Positions 32,157 through 41,629 of a stretch of 64,000 nt of DNA are shown here, in pieces (position 1 is the first letter of the stretch; each line of letters begins with the position of its first letter). The position numbers and the translations under genes were made by a program. Location: positions 62,001 through 126,000 of the forward strand of contig NZ_JAKGAM010000001.1 of NCBI RefSeq assembly GCF_023061285.1, in the 5' to 3' direction. The DNA is from Chromohalobacter nigrandesensis. GTDB lineage: Bacteria; Pseudomonadota; Gammaproteobacteria; Pseudomonadales; Halomonadaceae. The notes under the pieces are model-generated. The model worked only from the letters and a program-made list of their open reading frames with translations, had not been told where the DNA came from and searched no databases.

Positions 32157-32328
32157 AGATCGCTTTAGAAAATCTTTTAACTAACTGAATAAATAGGAGA
32201 TTTAACTCACTCTCTAGACTAAAGTCTAGACAAATGAATATTGCGCGCAATGTTCATTAAGGACTAACGTGAAAGACGCATCCCGTACACGACAACACGT
32301 CATGACACGCCAATAACAAGGATCGATC
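32157..32328. promoter_or_regulatory. Regulatory gap upstream of the tct operon
   Basis: The 172-base AT-richer gap holds three elements. A partial copy of the ROK-type operator lies at 32163-32185, an 8+8 palindrome TCTAGACT-AA-AGTCTAGA at 32213-32230, and a 22-bp palindrome at 32235-32256 (arms TGAATATTGC and CAATGTTCA). The last recurs almost unchanged at 40116-40137. tctC starts 72 bases after it, so this is the promoter and operator region of the transporter operon. Confidence 0.7.
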
Positions 32329-33306
32329 ATGCTCAAACTGCACAATAAAGCCGGACTCGCCAGCATCGCTGTGTTGCTCACCGCCATCGCCGGCCCGGCC
32401 CTCGCCGACTACCCCGAAAAACCCATCACCATCATCGTGCCGTGGGCCGCTGGCGGCGGTACCGACGCCACCGCGCGCACCATCGGCAAGGCGCTGGAAG
32501 AAGAGCTCGGCGCAACGGTCAACGTCGTCAACCGTACCGGCGGGAGCGGCGTGGTAGGCCACAGCGCCATCGCCCGCGCCAATCCCGACGGTTACACGCT
32601 CGGGTTGGTGACGGGCGAGATCAATATGATGCATTGGCAAGGCCTCACCGATCTGACCTACCGCGACTACACTCCCATCGCGCAGATCAACTACGACTAC
32701 GCGGGCGTTCAAGTGGCCGCCGACGGTCCCTTCGATGACCTCGAAGACCTGGTTAAAACCGTGGGCGAACAACCCAAGGGTACTTACACCGCCTCCGGTA
32801 CCGGCCAAGGGGGCGTCTGGCACCTGGCATTCGCCGGCTTCTTGATGGACCAAGGCATGGAACCCGACCGCGTCACCTGGATTCCCAGCCAAGGCGCGGC
32901 GCCCGCGATGACCGAACTCGCCGCCGGCGGCATCGACATCGTCCCCAGCTCAGTGCCAGAAGGCCGTTCGATGATAGAAGCCGGACGTGCCAACAGCTTG
33001 GGGATCATGGCCCCCGAACGCCTGGATAGTTTCCCCGATGTCCCCACTGTGCAAGAAGCCATCGGCAGCGACTATCAGATCGGCGAATGGCGTGGCATCG
33101 CAGGTCCCAAGGGTATGGATCCCGAGATCGTCGCGACGCTGGAAGACGCACTCGAAGCCGCCTACAACAGCGATACCTATCAAAACTTCATGGCCAAGCA
33201 AGGCTTCGGCACCGAATGGCGCAATGCCGATGACTTCGGTCAATTGATGGCGGATATGGACGAACGCTTCGGCAAGATCGTCGAACAAGTCGGCCTAGCC
33301 AAATAA
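32329..33306 (+). CDS. tctC: Tripartite tricarboxylate transporter solute receptor (TctC/Bug family)
   Basis: A 325-residue periplasmic receptor with a signal peptide (IAVLLTAIAGPALA, cleavage near residue 26). The mature protein begins YPEKPITIIVPWAAGGGTDATAR, the hallmark of Bug/TctC proteins, with the Asp of GTDATAR in the carboxylate-binding site. It delivers a carboxylate to TctAB. It is the first gene of a five-gene operon with two dehydrogenases, which suggests an organic or sugar acid ligand. The exact ligand is unknown. Confidence 0.92.
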   Translation: MLKLHNKAGLASIAVLLTAIAGPALADYPEKPITIIVPWAAGGGTDATARTIGKALEEELGATVNVVNRTGGSGVVGHSAIARANPDGYTLGLVTGEINMMHWQGLTDLTYRDYTPIAQINYDYAGVQVAADGPFDDLEDLVKTVGEQPKGTYTASGTGQGGVWHLAFAGFLMDQGMEPDRVTWIPSQGAAPAMTELAAGGIDIVPSSVPEGRSMIEAGRANSLGIMAPERLDSFPDVPTVQEAIGSDYQIGEWRGIAGPKGMDPEIVATLEDALEAAYNSDTYQNFMAKQGFGTEWRNADDFGQLMADMDERFGKIVEQVGLAK

Positions 33307-33319
33307 CCCGGAGGCCACG

Positions 33320-33787
33320 ATGAGAGACTTCCTGGTTGGCCTCGCGTTCCTAGTGGCGGGCGCCATCGTCTATGTCGTGGCCCAAGGGTTCCCCACCATG
33401 CCGAGCCTGCAGTACGGGCCTTCATTGTTTCCCTCCCTCATCGGGGGAGGGTGCATGATCGGCGGCCTGATACTCGCGATCGGACATGTCAGGGCACTCA
33501 AGGGCATCGGAAACGGCATGACCTGGCGCATGAAACGTGAGCAACTGCGCGACACGTTGCTTTCCCTGCTTCCCGCCCTGGCCATCGTTTTTTACATCCT
33601 GGCAAGTGAGTGGCTGGGGGCCATGCTGTGTCTGGCATCGATCATGTTCGTATTGATGCTTGCACGGCGCACCTCTCCTCTTCTCGCGTTCGGGATATCC
33701 ATCGTCGCAGCACTGGTCATCGACCTGGTGTTTTCACGTTACTTGCTCATTCCCCTCCCCGAGGGACTATTGGGCGTCTGGGGGTAA
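33320..33787 (+). CDS. tctB: Tripartite tricarboxylate transporter small TM subunit
   Basis: A 155-residue protein with four hydrophobic segments (LVGLAFLVAGAIVYVVA; a Gly-rich pair around residues ~38-58; LLSLLPALAIVFYILA; a final LLAFGISIVAALVIDLVF). The SLQYGPSLFPSLIGGG segment after TM1 is typical of TctB. The start lies 13 bases after the tctC stop with GGAGG upstream. It pairs with TctA in the membrane. Confidence 0.9.
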   Translation: MRDFLVGLAFLVAGAIVYVVAQGFPTMPSLQYGPSLFPSLIGGGCMIGGLILAIGHVRALKGIGNGMTWRMKREQLRDTLLSLLPALAIVFYILASEWLGAMLCLASIMFVLMLARRTSPLLAFGISIVAALVIDLVFSRYLLIPLPEGLLGVWG

Positions 33788-33794
33788 GTAAGCC

Positions 33795-35303
33795 ATGGAT
33801 GCATTCCTGCAAGGCTTGGCGCTGGTCTTCAATTTCCAGACATTACTGGTGATCGCCGCCGCGGCCATTTTCGGCGTATTCGTGGGCGCCGTGCCCGGAC
33901 TGACCGCCACCATGGCCGTCGCACTACTGGTTCCCATCACCTTTTACATGGAGTCAACGCCCGCCATCGCAGCCATCGTGACCACATCGGCGATGGCGAT
34001 CTTCGCCGGCGACATTCCCGGCACCTATCTCAATATCCCCGGTACGCCCGCCTCAGCCGCCTATGTCGGCGAGTCCCATCAACTGGCACGTCAAGGACGC
34101 GCGCGGGAAACGCTGGGTACCAACCTTGTATGCTCGGTCTTAGGTGGATTGTTCGGCACCCTGGTGCTGGTCTTCGTGTCGCCTTCGCTCGCCGAGGTCG
34201 CGCTCAAGTTCAGTTCGTTCGAGTATTTCTGGCTGGCCTTGCTGGGTCTGAGCTGCTCGATCTTCATCTCCATCGGTTCCAAGACGAAGGCCTTCCTGTC
34301 CTTGCTGGTGGGCTTGCTGCTTTCCACCGTCGGCCTCGACATGATGAGCGGCGCCCCGCGTTTTACCTTCGGCATCCCGGATTTGATGGCAGGCATCAAC
34401 TTCATACCTGTGATGATCGGCATGTTCGCGCTCAATGAGCTGATGAGTTTCTACGGTTCCAGCAATGAAAACCGCAACATCCCCGCCGTGCACAAGGACA
34501 AAGTCTTCAGCAGCGTTCCTCAACATATCGGACGCTATTGGCGCAACCTGTTGCGGGGCAGTTCGACCGGCACGCTGATCGGCGCCCTGCCCGGCGCGGG
34601 CGCAGACATCGCGGCATGGATCTCCTACGCCATGGGCAAAAGCCGTTCGAAAAACCGGGACGCCTACGGTACCGGCCACATCGAGGGCATCGTCGATGCC
34701 AGCTCGGCCAACAACTCGGGTATCAGCGGCGCTTGGGTACCGGCGCTGGTCTTCGGCATTCCCGGCGACTCGATCACCGCCATCGTCATCGGTGTGCTGT
34801 ACATGAAAGGCATGAACCCTGGCCCCACCATCTTCATGGAGGGCGGCGGTCTGGTCTACGCCCTGTTCACGGTATTCTTCATCGCCAACCTGGTCATGTT
34901 GCCCATCGGCTATATCGCCATTCGCTCGGCCAAGGTCTTCATCCTGACGCCGCGCAAGATATTGATGCCGATTATCCTGTGCTTTTGCATCATCGGTGCC
35001 TTCGCCATCAACAATGCCATCACCGATGTGTGGATCATGCTGATCATCGGGCTGGTGGCGTTCATCCTGGCACGCAACGACTTCCCCATGGCACCGGCCA
35101 TTCTGGGCCTGGTACTTGGCGGCACGCTGGAAAACAACTTCATGAGTTCGATGCTCAAGAGCAATGGCGATCTGCTCAGCTTCTTCTCGCGTCCAATCAG
35201 CGCAGGCCTGGGCGCCATGGTCATCCTGATCTGGTTTCTGCCGCTGTTCATTCGCCTCTATCGCCGTTATCGCGGCGCTCCCCAATCCCCGAGGACGCCA
35301 TGA
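33795..35303 (+). CDS. tctA: Tripartite tricarboxylate transporter large TM subunit
   Basis: A 502-residue protein with about 12 TM helices. Family motifs are GVFVGAVPGLTATMAVALLVPITF near the N-terminus (in part) and the repeat GALPGAGADIAAWISY, each with the conserved GxxPGxxA pattern, followed by NNSGISGAWVPALVFGIPGDS. It is the sodium- or proton-driven channel of the uptake system. It begins seven bases after tctB and overlaps the next gene by four bases. Confidence 0.94.
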   Translation: MDAFLQGLALVFNFQTLLVIAAAAIFGVFVGAVPGLTATMAVALLVPITFYMESTPAIAAIVTTSAMAIFAGDIPGTYLNIPGTPASAAYVGESHQLARQGRARETLGTNLVCSVLGGLFGTLVLVFVSPSLAEVALKFSSFEYFWLALLGLSCSIFISIGSKTKAFLSLLVGLLLSTVGLDMMSGAPRFTFGIPDLMAGINFIPVMIGMFALNELMSFYGSSNENRNIPAVHKDKVFSSVPQHIGRYWRNLLRGSSTGTLIGALPGAGADIAAWISYAMGKSRSKNRDAYGTGHIEGIVDASSANNSGISGAWVPALVFGIPGDSITAIVIGVLYMKGMNPGPTIFMEGGGLVYALFTVFFIANLVMLPIGYIAIRSAKVFILTPRKILMPIILCFCIIGAFAINNAITDVWIMLIIGLVAFILARNDFPMAPAILGLVLGGTLENNFMSSMLKSNGDLLSFFSRPISAGLGAMVILIWFLPLFIRLYRRYRGAPQSPRTP

Positions 35304-36367
35304 CTACCTACTCCCCTGCACAACTTCATGAGCTCTTGACGGCCCTCTTCGAGGAAGCCGGCGCCCATCGGGAGGTCGCCGACACCACCGCCGACGTACT
35401 GGTCGAGGGCGATCTTCTCGGTCACCACACGCATGGCATCAAGCTCGCAAATGGCTATCTCAAGGACCTCAAGGCCGGTAAAGCCAGTGGCGACCCCGAC
35501 ACGCTCGAGATGACGGAAAGCAGCCCCGTGGCCGTCGTGATCGACGGACATTATGTGTTGGGGCCGTACCTGGTCAGGCGCGCGCTGGAACATGCACGAC
35601 AAGCCGCCGAAGGATTCGGCATCGGCATCGTCACGCTCAAGCGCTCCCATCACATCGCCTGCCTGGCAGCCTATCTGCGCCCCCTCGTCGAGCGTAACCT
35701 GGTGCCCATCGTGCTGAGTTCGGACCCGTCCGTGGCCTCGGTCGCACCCTACGGCGGCGTTACCCCCGTATATACACCGAACCCGCTGGCCATCGGTCTC
35801 CCGGGTCGCGACAACCCCATGCTGATCGACGTCAGCATGTCGAGCATCACCAACGGTACCGTCAACAAGACCCGTGCCGAGGGCGGTAAGCTCATGCATC
35901 CGGCGATATTGACGCATCGCGGTACCGCCAGCGACGACCCCGAGGACTTCTTCACCACCCCGCCCGGCAGCATTCTGCCACTCGGCGGCCAGGCCTTCGG
36001 CCACAAGGGATTCGCTCTGGGGCTGATGATCGAGGCACTGACCTCGGCCCTCGGCGGTTTCGGCCGCAAGGACACTCCCACCCAATGGGGCGCCTCGACC
36101 ACCGTAATGGTCATCGATCCGGCACGTTTCGGCGGTACCGATGCCTTCGTCGAAGAAACCGACTTTCTCTCCCAACACTGTCTCGAATCCGAGCGTGCCG
36201 ATCCGGATATCGCGGTACGCCTACCCGGCCAGTCCGGCCTTGCCAAACGTCAGCGGTATCTACGCGAGGGAATCCCACTACCCGATGATGTCGTCGACGC
36301 GCTGCGCCAGGCCGTCGCCGACTCGACACTGGCAGACGGATCATTGAGCCGTTCATTAGGCCTGTGA
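35300..36367 (+). CDS. Malate/L-lactate dehydrogenase (LDH2) family oxidoreductase
   Basis: A 355-residue NAD(P)-dependent 2-hydroxyacid dehydrogenase of the YlbC/YiaK type. The HHTHGI segment carries the catalytic His. SHHIACLAAY, TPNPLAIGLPG and GHKGFALGLMIEAL are family marks. This family has its own fold, distinct from classical lactate dehydrogenase, and acts on malate, L-lactate, ureidoglycolate or sugar acids. The ATGA overlap with tctA ties it to the transporter and implies it oxidises or reduces the imported acid. Upstream extension of the frame runs through tctA and is rejected. Confidence 0.88.
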   Translation: MTTYSPAQLHELLTALFEEAGAHREVADTTADVLVEGDLLGHHTHGIKLANGYLKDLKAGKASGDPDTLEMTESSPVAVVIDGHYVLGPYLVRRALEHARQAAEGFGIGIVTLKRSHHIACLAAYLRPLVERNLVPIVLSSDPSVASVAPYGGVTPVYTPNPLAIGLPGRDNPMLIDVSMSSITNGTVNKTRAEGGKLMHPAILTHRGTASDDPEDFFTTPPGSILPLGGQAFGHKGFALGLMIEALTSALGGFGRKDTPTQWGASTTVMVIDPARFGGTDAFVEETDFLSQHCLESERADPDIAVRLPGQSGLAKRQRYLREGIPLPDDVVDALRQAVADSTLADGSLSRSLGL

Positions 36368-36397
36368 GCGGAAATGACACGTGAGCGGAGAAATGAC

Positions 36398-37300
36398 ATG
36401 ACGCAAGGCCAATACGACACTCAGACCATCGGCGTCATCGGCACGGGGCTCATGGGCGCACCGATGGCCCGCCGTCTCGCCGAGGCGGGCCATCGAGTCC
36501 GCGCCTGGAATCGCACGCCCGACAAGACAGAGACACTGCGCGAGCACGGCATCGACATCGCCCATTCGGCGAACGACGCCGCCACCGACGCCGACCTCGT
36601 CATGGTGATGCTCAGCTCGGGACCGGTATGCGATGACATCCTGCTGGGCGCCGGCAGCGTGATCTCCAGCATGACGCCCGGCGCGATTCTGGTGGTGATG
36701 AGTTCGATCCCAGTGGAGACCGCCAGGGGCCAGGCCCAAGCCGCCGAGGCAGTGGGCGTCGGCTATCTGGACGCGCCAGTGTCAGGCGGCGAACTCGGTG
36801 CCATCGACGGCACACTGGCGATCATGGTCGGCGGCGATCCGGCCACCTACACGCAAGCGCGGGCGCTGTTCGCGCCGCTCGGGCGCGACGTGCATGTCGG
36901 CCCCGCCGGTAGCGGCCAACTCGCCAAGCTGGCCAATCAGACCATCGTCGCCAACACCATCGCCACGGTGGCCGAGGCGCTGCTGCTCGCCGAACGCGGC
37001 GGCGCCGATCCCGCCAAGGTACGCGAGGCCTTGCTGGGCGGCTTCGCCGACTCGACGATCCTGCAGGTGCATGGCAAACGCATGCTCGAGGAAGACTTTC
37101 GCCCTGGCGGGCCCGCCAAATGGCAATGGAAGGACACGCAAACCGCCCAAGCGCTCGCGGATGAATTATCGCTGGAACTGCCGGTATCGCGCCTGGTGGA
37201 TGGCTTGTTCGGGGATATGGTCGCGCACGGCGACGGCGAGCTGGACCACAGCGCCCTGATCCGCGAGCTGCGTCGGCGCAACGGCGAAAATCCGCGCTAA
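36398..37300 (+). CDS. 3-hydroxyisobutyrate/tartronate-semialdehyde reductase family enzyme
   Basis: A 300-residue beta-hydroxyacid dehydrogenase. The nucleotide motif is IGVIGTGLMGAPMARRLAEAGH, given in part as GTGLMG at residue ~12. Substrate-site segments are DAPVSGGELGAIDGTLAIMVGG and GSGQLAKLANQ with the catalytic Lys in KLANQ. GarR-type reductases (tartronate semialdehyde to glycerate) and 3-hydroxyisobutyrate dehydrogenase share these. The operon context favours a sugar-acid breakdown product. GGAG precedes ATG 36398, so an alternative start at 36374 is less likely. Confidence 0.88.
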   Translation: MTQGQYDTQTIGVIGTGLMGAPMARRLAEAGHRVRAWNRTPDKTETLREHGIDIAHSANDAATDADLVMVMLSSGPVCDDILLGAGSVISSMTPGAILVVMSSIPVETARGQAQAAEAVGVGYLDAPVSGGELGAIDGTLAIMVGGDPATYTQARALFAPLGRDVHVGPAGSGQLAKLANQTIVANTIATVAEALLLAERGGADPAKVREALLGGFADSTILQVHGKRMLEEDFRPGGPAKWQWKDTQTAQALADELSLELPVSRLVDGLFGDMVAHGDGELDHSALIRELRRRNGENPR

Positions 37301-37343
37301 TCGGCACTGAGCCCTCACGCCGAGGGCAGGTTGAAGCAAGGGT

Positions 37344-37364
37344 CTTTCGACAGGATGTCGAAAG
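37344..37364. terminator. Hairpin between convergent operons
   Basis: CTTTCGACA / TGTCGAAAG perfect 9-bp stem with a GGA loop, between the rightward tct operon (stop 37300) and the leftward gntR gene (stop 37383). No long T-run, so its strength is uncertain. Confidence 0.5.
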
Positions 37365-37382
37365 TAGCGCCCAGGGAAGGGT

Positions 37383-38387
37383 TTATAGCGCTCTTGCGGA
37401 AACCTGCTCCCGGTGTCGTGAGGAAGACGCGACCTCGCGCAGGTACTCCGGCACCGCGATCTTGCCCGCATCGCGAAAATCGGCCAGACGCGCCTGCACC
37501 TGGGATTCGGAACGCGCCAGATGTTCTTCGAGGGCACGCCCCGCCGCTTCGCCGTGACGGTCACGGGCCTTTTCGAACACCTGCCGGTGCTCGTCAAAGA
37601 ATGGCGCTACGCTGGGCAGCTCGATCGACGAGCCCAGCAAATGCTTGCTGATCAAGAGAATCGGCCGCGTGCGCCGCAACATGCTCATGATTTCGGCGTT
37701 GTTGCCACGCATCAGCACCTCATGGTGAAGGTCGTTCTCGAGGGCATCGAGCAACGCGCTGGGCACCCGGGGATAATCGCGCGCGGCATCGTCCAGACGC
37801 GTCAGATAACGCTGTATGTCCGCGTCGCTCAACGTCTCGGCGGCACGGGTCATCATGAACGGCTCCAACTGACGGCGTGCCTGGTAAAGATCGTGCAGGC
37901 GCGTGTCGTCCAGCGGCACCACCGTCCAACTGCTGTACTTGACCTTTTCCACCACCCCGATGCTCTGCAGATAGAGCAGGATGCGATGCGTCAGGGTCCG
38001 GCTCACCGACAACGAGCGCGCCAGTTGCAGTTCGTTGAGCTCGAAGCGTCCTTTCATCGAGCACAGCACCACGTCGCGCTCCACGCTTTCGGCATGCGCG
38101 CGCCAAGTATCCGTGCGTTCGATGCGCGAGGTGCGAAAATCGCTCTTGCCCAACGAACGGCGCACCGCGTCGCCGGGTTGTGCGCCGACCTGGTAGCCGC
38201 GTCCCTCGAAACGACAGATCCGCCCTTCCTCGTGAAGACGGGCCAGGGTCTGGCGTACCGGCGAACGACTCATCGCGAAATGCTCGGCGAGATGCCCTTC
38301 CAGCAGCACCAAACCCGGCTCGAGACGCCCATCCTCGATGGCCTGGCGAACTACCCGATAAAGTTGCTCCTTCAACGATCTGGCCAT
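37383..38387 (-). CDS. GntR-family regulator with two winged-helix domains
   Basis: A 334-residue regulator. A canonical GntR winged helix spans residues ~4-70 (LEPGLVLLEGHLAEHFAMSRSPVRQTLARL). A second winged helix follows at ~98-160 (FELNELQLARSLSVSRTLTHRILLYLQSIGVVEK). An FCD-like all-helical ligand domain covers ~163-290 with candidate metal/ligand His residues (DLHHEVLMRGNN). Two DNA-binding domains in one chain are unusual for FadR-type proteins. A TTG at 38462 overlapping the uxaA stop is an alternative start. It is co-transcribed with the dehydratase and is the best candidate to bind the 22-bp palindromes. Confidence 0.82.
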   Translation of the reverse strand: MARSLKEQLYRVVRQAIEDGRLEPGLVLLEGHLAEHFAMSRSPVRQTLARLHEEGRICRFEGRGYQVGAQPGDAVRRSLGKSDFRTSRIERTDTWRAHAESVERDVVLCSMKGRFELNELQLARSLSVSRTLTHRILLYLQSIGVVEKVKYSSWTVVPLDDTRLHDLYQARRQLEPFMMTRAAETLSDADIQRYLTRLDDAARDYPRVPSALLDALENDLHHEVLMRGNNAEIMSMLRRTRPILLISKHLLGSSIELPSVAPFFDEHRQVFEKARDRHGEAAGRALEEHLARSESQVQARLADFRDAGKIAVPEYLREVASSSRHREQVSARAL

Positions 38388-38458
38388 GCAGTTGGCGTAC
38401 TCCCCGATTGATACACGCGCTTCAAGCGCTGTTGAACGTGATGGCAGCGCAGCGTTCG

Positions 38459-39988
38459 TCAAGTGATCGCACCGACCATCCAGGGCACGAATTCATTGCT
38501 GCCATAGCCCAGCGATTCGCTGGCACTGGCGTCGCCGGACGCGACGGCGACGATCCGTTCGAAGATCGCCTCGCCCATCTCCTCCACCGAGACTTCACCG
38601 TCAATGATCGATCCGCAGTTGAGGTCCATATCCTCATCCATGGTCTCATACATATGCGTATTGGTGGCCAGCTTGAGACATGGCGCCGGCTTGAAGCCGG
38701 AGACCGAGCCACGTCCGGTGGTGAAGCACACCACGGTCGCCCCCGAGGCGATCTGTCCGGTGACCGAGACCGGGTCGTAACCGGGGCTGTCCATGAAATT
38801 GAAGCCCGGTACCTTGAGCGGTTCGGCGTACTCGAGCACATCGTTGAGGCTCGACGCCCCGCCCTTGGCCACCGCCCCCAGAGACTTCTCCAGAATCGTC
38901 GAAAGTCCGCCGGCCTTGTTGCCCGGCGAGGGATTGTTGTTGAGTTCCGCACCGTTGATCTCGGTGTAATGCTTCCACCAAGCGATGCGTGCCAGCAGCT
39001 TACGCGCGACATCTACATTCACCGCGCGATCCAGCAGCAGATGCTCGGCGCCATAGATCTCCGGCGTTTCGCTCAAGATCGCGCTGCCTCCGTGACGCAC
39101 GATCAAATCGGCGGCGTGACCCAGCGCCGGGTTCGCGGTGATCCCCGAATAACCATCTGAACCGCCGCATTGCAACGCCACACTCAAGTGTTTGAGCGGC
39201 GCGGGGCGGCGCACATCGAGCTCATGCCCACGCGCCATCTCCAGCACCTTGTCGCAGGCCATCTGGATGCTCGCGCGCGTACCGCCGACCTGCTGAATGT
39301 TGAAGTAGGCCAGACGCGCCCCCTCCTCCAACCCCGATTTCTCGACGAGTTGCTTGACCTGGTTGGTTTCGCAACCTAGCCCGATAAGCACCACATGCGC
39401 GAAGTTGGGATGCCGCGCATAGCCCGCGATGACGCGCTCGAGGAAGGCAAATCCCTCGGACTCGGTATTCATCGCGCAGCCCGAACCGTGAGTGATCGGC
39501 ACCACGCCATCGAACCCCAAGGCCGCGATCTCTCCCTCCGCATTGAGCCGTTCGGCGGCGACCTTGGCCACGGTCGCCGAACAGTTCACGGTGGACAGGA
39601 TGCCGATGTAGTTGCGCGTGCCGACCTGCCCATTGGCACGGTGATAGCCCATGAAGGTGCGCTCCGAATCGCTCAGCGGCGTGCGCGGAAAAGGCTCGAA
39701 GCCCTCCAGCGAGGTATCGCGCTCGAGCATGGCGAGATTGTGGGTATGCACGTGCTCGCCGACAGCGATAGCGCGGCTCGCCTGACCGATGACCTGACCG
39801 TACTTGATGACCTTGTCGCCCTCGGCGAGCGCTGCCAGTGCCACCTTGTGCCCCGCATCTATATTGTGACGCGCCACACACTCGTCGACCCCCAGCGGCA
39901 GACCTTCCGGGACGGCACGCGTGGCGACGCCCACGTTATCGGCCGCGTTGAGTCGGATGACCGGCGGTGTCGTATTGATGAGCTGCAT
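38459..39988 (-). CDS. UxaA/GarD-family sugar-acid dehydratase
   Basis: A 509-residue altronate/galactarate dehydratase-type enzyme. The N-terminal SAF domain (residues ~10-85) ends GEHVHTHNL. The catalytic domain has GYHRANGQVGTRNYIGILSTVNCSAT, THGSGCAMN, GLGCETNQ, LQCGGSDGYSGITANPALG and VVCFTTGRGS, with Cys residues that would hold the Fe cofactor. It dehydrates an aldonate or aldarate to a 2-keto-3-deoxy acid. Full length for the fused UxaA/GarD form. ATG 39988 has GCGAGG upstream. The exact substrate (altronate, galactarate or another) is not resolved. Confidence 0.88.
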   Translation of the reverse strand: MQLINTTPPVIRLNAADNVGVATRAVPEGLPLGVDECVARHNIDAGHKVALAALAEGDKVIKYGQVIGQASRAIAVGEHVHTHNLAMLERDTSLEGFEPFPRTPLSDSERTFMGYHRANGQVGTRNYIGILSTVNCSATVAKVAAERLNAEGEIAALGFDGVVPITHGSGCAMNTESEGFAFLERVIAGYARHPNFAHVVLIGLGCETNQVKQLVEKSGLEEGARLAYFNIQQVGGTRASIQMACDKVLEMARGHELDVRRPAPLKHLSVALQCGGSDGYSGITANPALGHAADLIVRHGGSAILSETPEIYGAEHLLLDRAVNVDVARKLLARIAWWKHYTEINGAELNNNPSPGNKAGGLSTILEKSLGAVAKGGASSLNDVLEYAEPLKVPGFNFMDSPGYDPVSVTGQIASGATVVCFTTGRGSVSGFKPAPCLKLATNTHMYETMDEDMDLNCGSIIDGEVSVEEMGEAIFERIVAVASGDASASESLGYGSNEFVPWMVGAIT

Positions 39989-40312
39989 GAGGACCTCGCT
40001 GACAAGGACACGCCTCGCCGCCACGGAGGAGGGACGCATCGATTTCGCAACATTGGCTTTAAACTTACTCTCAGACGCCGTTCGGAAAACATCGATTAGA
40101 CTAACGTCACAATATTGAATATTGCACACAATGTTCAATTAATATCTTAACGCACCAGAAGCAACCCCGCGAGCTCTCGCATAACGCGATAACCAAAAGA
40201 AATCACCACAATAAAATTGCGATTGGCCTGTTATTGCTAGTTCGCCTTAGTCTGATCCTGAAAAACACTCATTGACGCGGCGCAGACCGCTCTCTCTTCA
40301 GGACACTGGATC
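39989..40312. promoter_or_regulatory. Divergent regulatory region, uxaA-like / fucD
   Basis: The 324-base gap carries no gene. The 22-bp palindrome at 40116-40137 (arms TGAATATTGC and CAATGTTCA) differs at two bases from the copy before tctC. It lies 128 bases from the uxaA-like ATG and 175 bases from the fucD ATG. The surrounding DNA is AT-rich and probably holds both promoters. Confidence 0.7.
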
Positions 40313-41629
40313 ATGACCACGATCACCCACCTTCAAACGCGAGATATTCGCTTCCCTACCTCGCGTCAGCTCGATGGCTCGGACGCGATGAACGAAGCGC
40401 CGGATTATTCGGCCACCTACGTGACCCTGACCACCGATGCCGACGACACGCACCAGGGCCATGGCCTGACCTTCACCATCGGCCGCGGCAACGATGTCTG
40501 CGTCAAGGGCGTCGAGGCGCTGGCCTCGCGCATCGTGGGACGCGAGCTGGAGGCGATCACCGCCGACATGGGTACCTTCTGGCGCGATCTCACCAGCGGC
40601 GATAGCCAATTGCGCTGGCTGGGGCCGGAAAAGGGCGTCATGCATCTGGCGGCGGCGGCTATCGTCAACGCCGTGTGGGATCTGTGGGCCAAGCGCGAAG
40701 GCAAGCCGGTCTGGAAGCTGCTGGCGGACATGTCCCCCGAGCAGTTGGTCCAGTGCCTGGACTTCCGGTTCGTCACCGACGCCCTCACCCCACAGGAAGC
40801 CATTGCCTTGCTCAAGCGCCAGGAGGTCGGCAAAGCCGAACGCGAAGCGCACATGCGCATCGAGGGCTATCCCGCTTACACCACCTCCGCCGGCTGGCTC
40901 GGTTACTCCGAAGACAAGATGCGCCGCCTGGCGCGCGAGGCACTGGCCGAAGGCTGGACGCACTTCAAGCAAAAGGTCGGCGGCAACCTCGAAGAAGATC
41001 GCCAGCGCGCCCGCATACTGCGCGATGAAATCGGCTGGGACCGCGCGCTGATGATGGACGCCAACCAGATGTGGGAAGTCGATGAAGCCGTCGCCAACAT
41101 GCGCAATCTGGCGGAATTCGACCCACTGTGGATCGAGGAACCCACCAGCCCCGACGACATCCTCGGCCATGCCGAAATTCGCCGCCGTCTCGACCCCATG
41201 GGCGTCGCCACCGGCGAGCATTGCCATAACCGCGTGATGTTCAAGCAACTGCTGCAGGCCGACGCCATCGACTACTGCCAGATCGATGCCGCGCGCTTGG
41301 GCGGGCTCAACGAGGTGATCCTGGTGTTGCTGATGGCCGCCAAGTTCGACGTGCCCGTCTGCCCGCACGGTGGCGGCGTGGGGCTGTGCGAATACACCCA
41401 GCACATTTCGCTGTTCGACTATATCGCGGTCTCCGGCTCGCTGGACGGTCGCATCCTCGAATACGTCGACCACCTCCACGAGCATTTCGTCGATCCGGTG
41501 CGCATTCACCAGGGGCGCTACCAGGTACCGGAGGCTCCCGGTTACAGCATCACCCTGCATGACAATTCTCTCGAACGTCATCGTTATCCCGAGGGAGAGG
41601 CCTGGCAAACGCCTTCCAACGAAAATTAA
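40313..41629 (+). CDS. fucD: L-fuconate dehydratase
   Basis: A 438-residue enolase-superfamily enzyme matching L-fuconate dehydratase. It has the Lys pair in HFKQKVGG, metal ligands in MMDANQMW, WIEEPTSPDDILGHA and VATGEHCHNRV, and the catalytic His region DVPVCPHGGGVGLCEYTQHI. It converts L-fuconate to 2-keto-3-deoxy-L-fuconate. Enzymes of this group also accept D-arabinonate and related acids, so the physiological sugar could be L-fucose, D-arabinose or L-galactose. It is transcribed away from the uxaA-like gene and lies upstream of a TRAP transporter. Confidence 0.9.
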   Translation: MTTITHLQTRDIRFPTSRQLDGSDAMNEAPDYSATYVTLTTDADDTHQGHGLTFTIGRGNDVCVKGVEALASRIVGRELEAITADMGTFWRDLTSGDSQLRWLGPEKGVMHLAAAAIVNAVWDLWAKREGKPVWKLLADMSPEQLVQCLDFRFVTDALTPQEAIALLKRQEVGKAEREAHMRIEGYPAYTTSAGWLGYSEDKMRRLAREALAEGWTHFKQKVGGNLEEDRQRARILRDEIGWDRALMMDANQMWEVDEAVANMRNLAEFDPLWIEEPTSPDDILGHAEIRRRLDPMGVATGEHCHNRVMFKQLLQADAIDYCQIDAARLGGLNEVILVLLMAAKFDVPVCPHGGGVGLCEYTQHISLFDYIAVSGSLDGRILEYVDHLHEHFVDPVRIHQGRYQVPEAPGYSITLHDNSLERHRYPEGEAWQTPSNEN

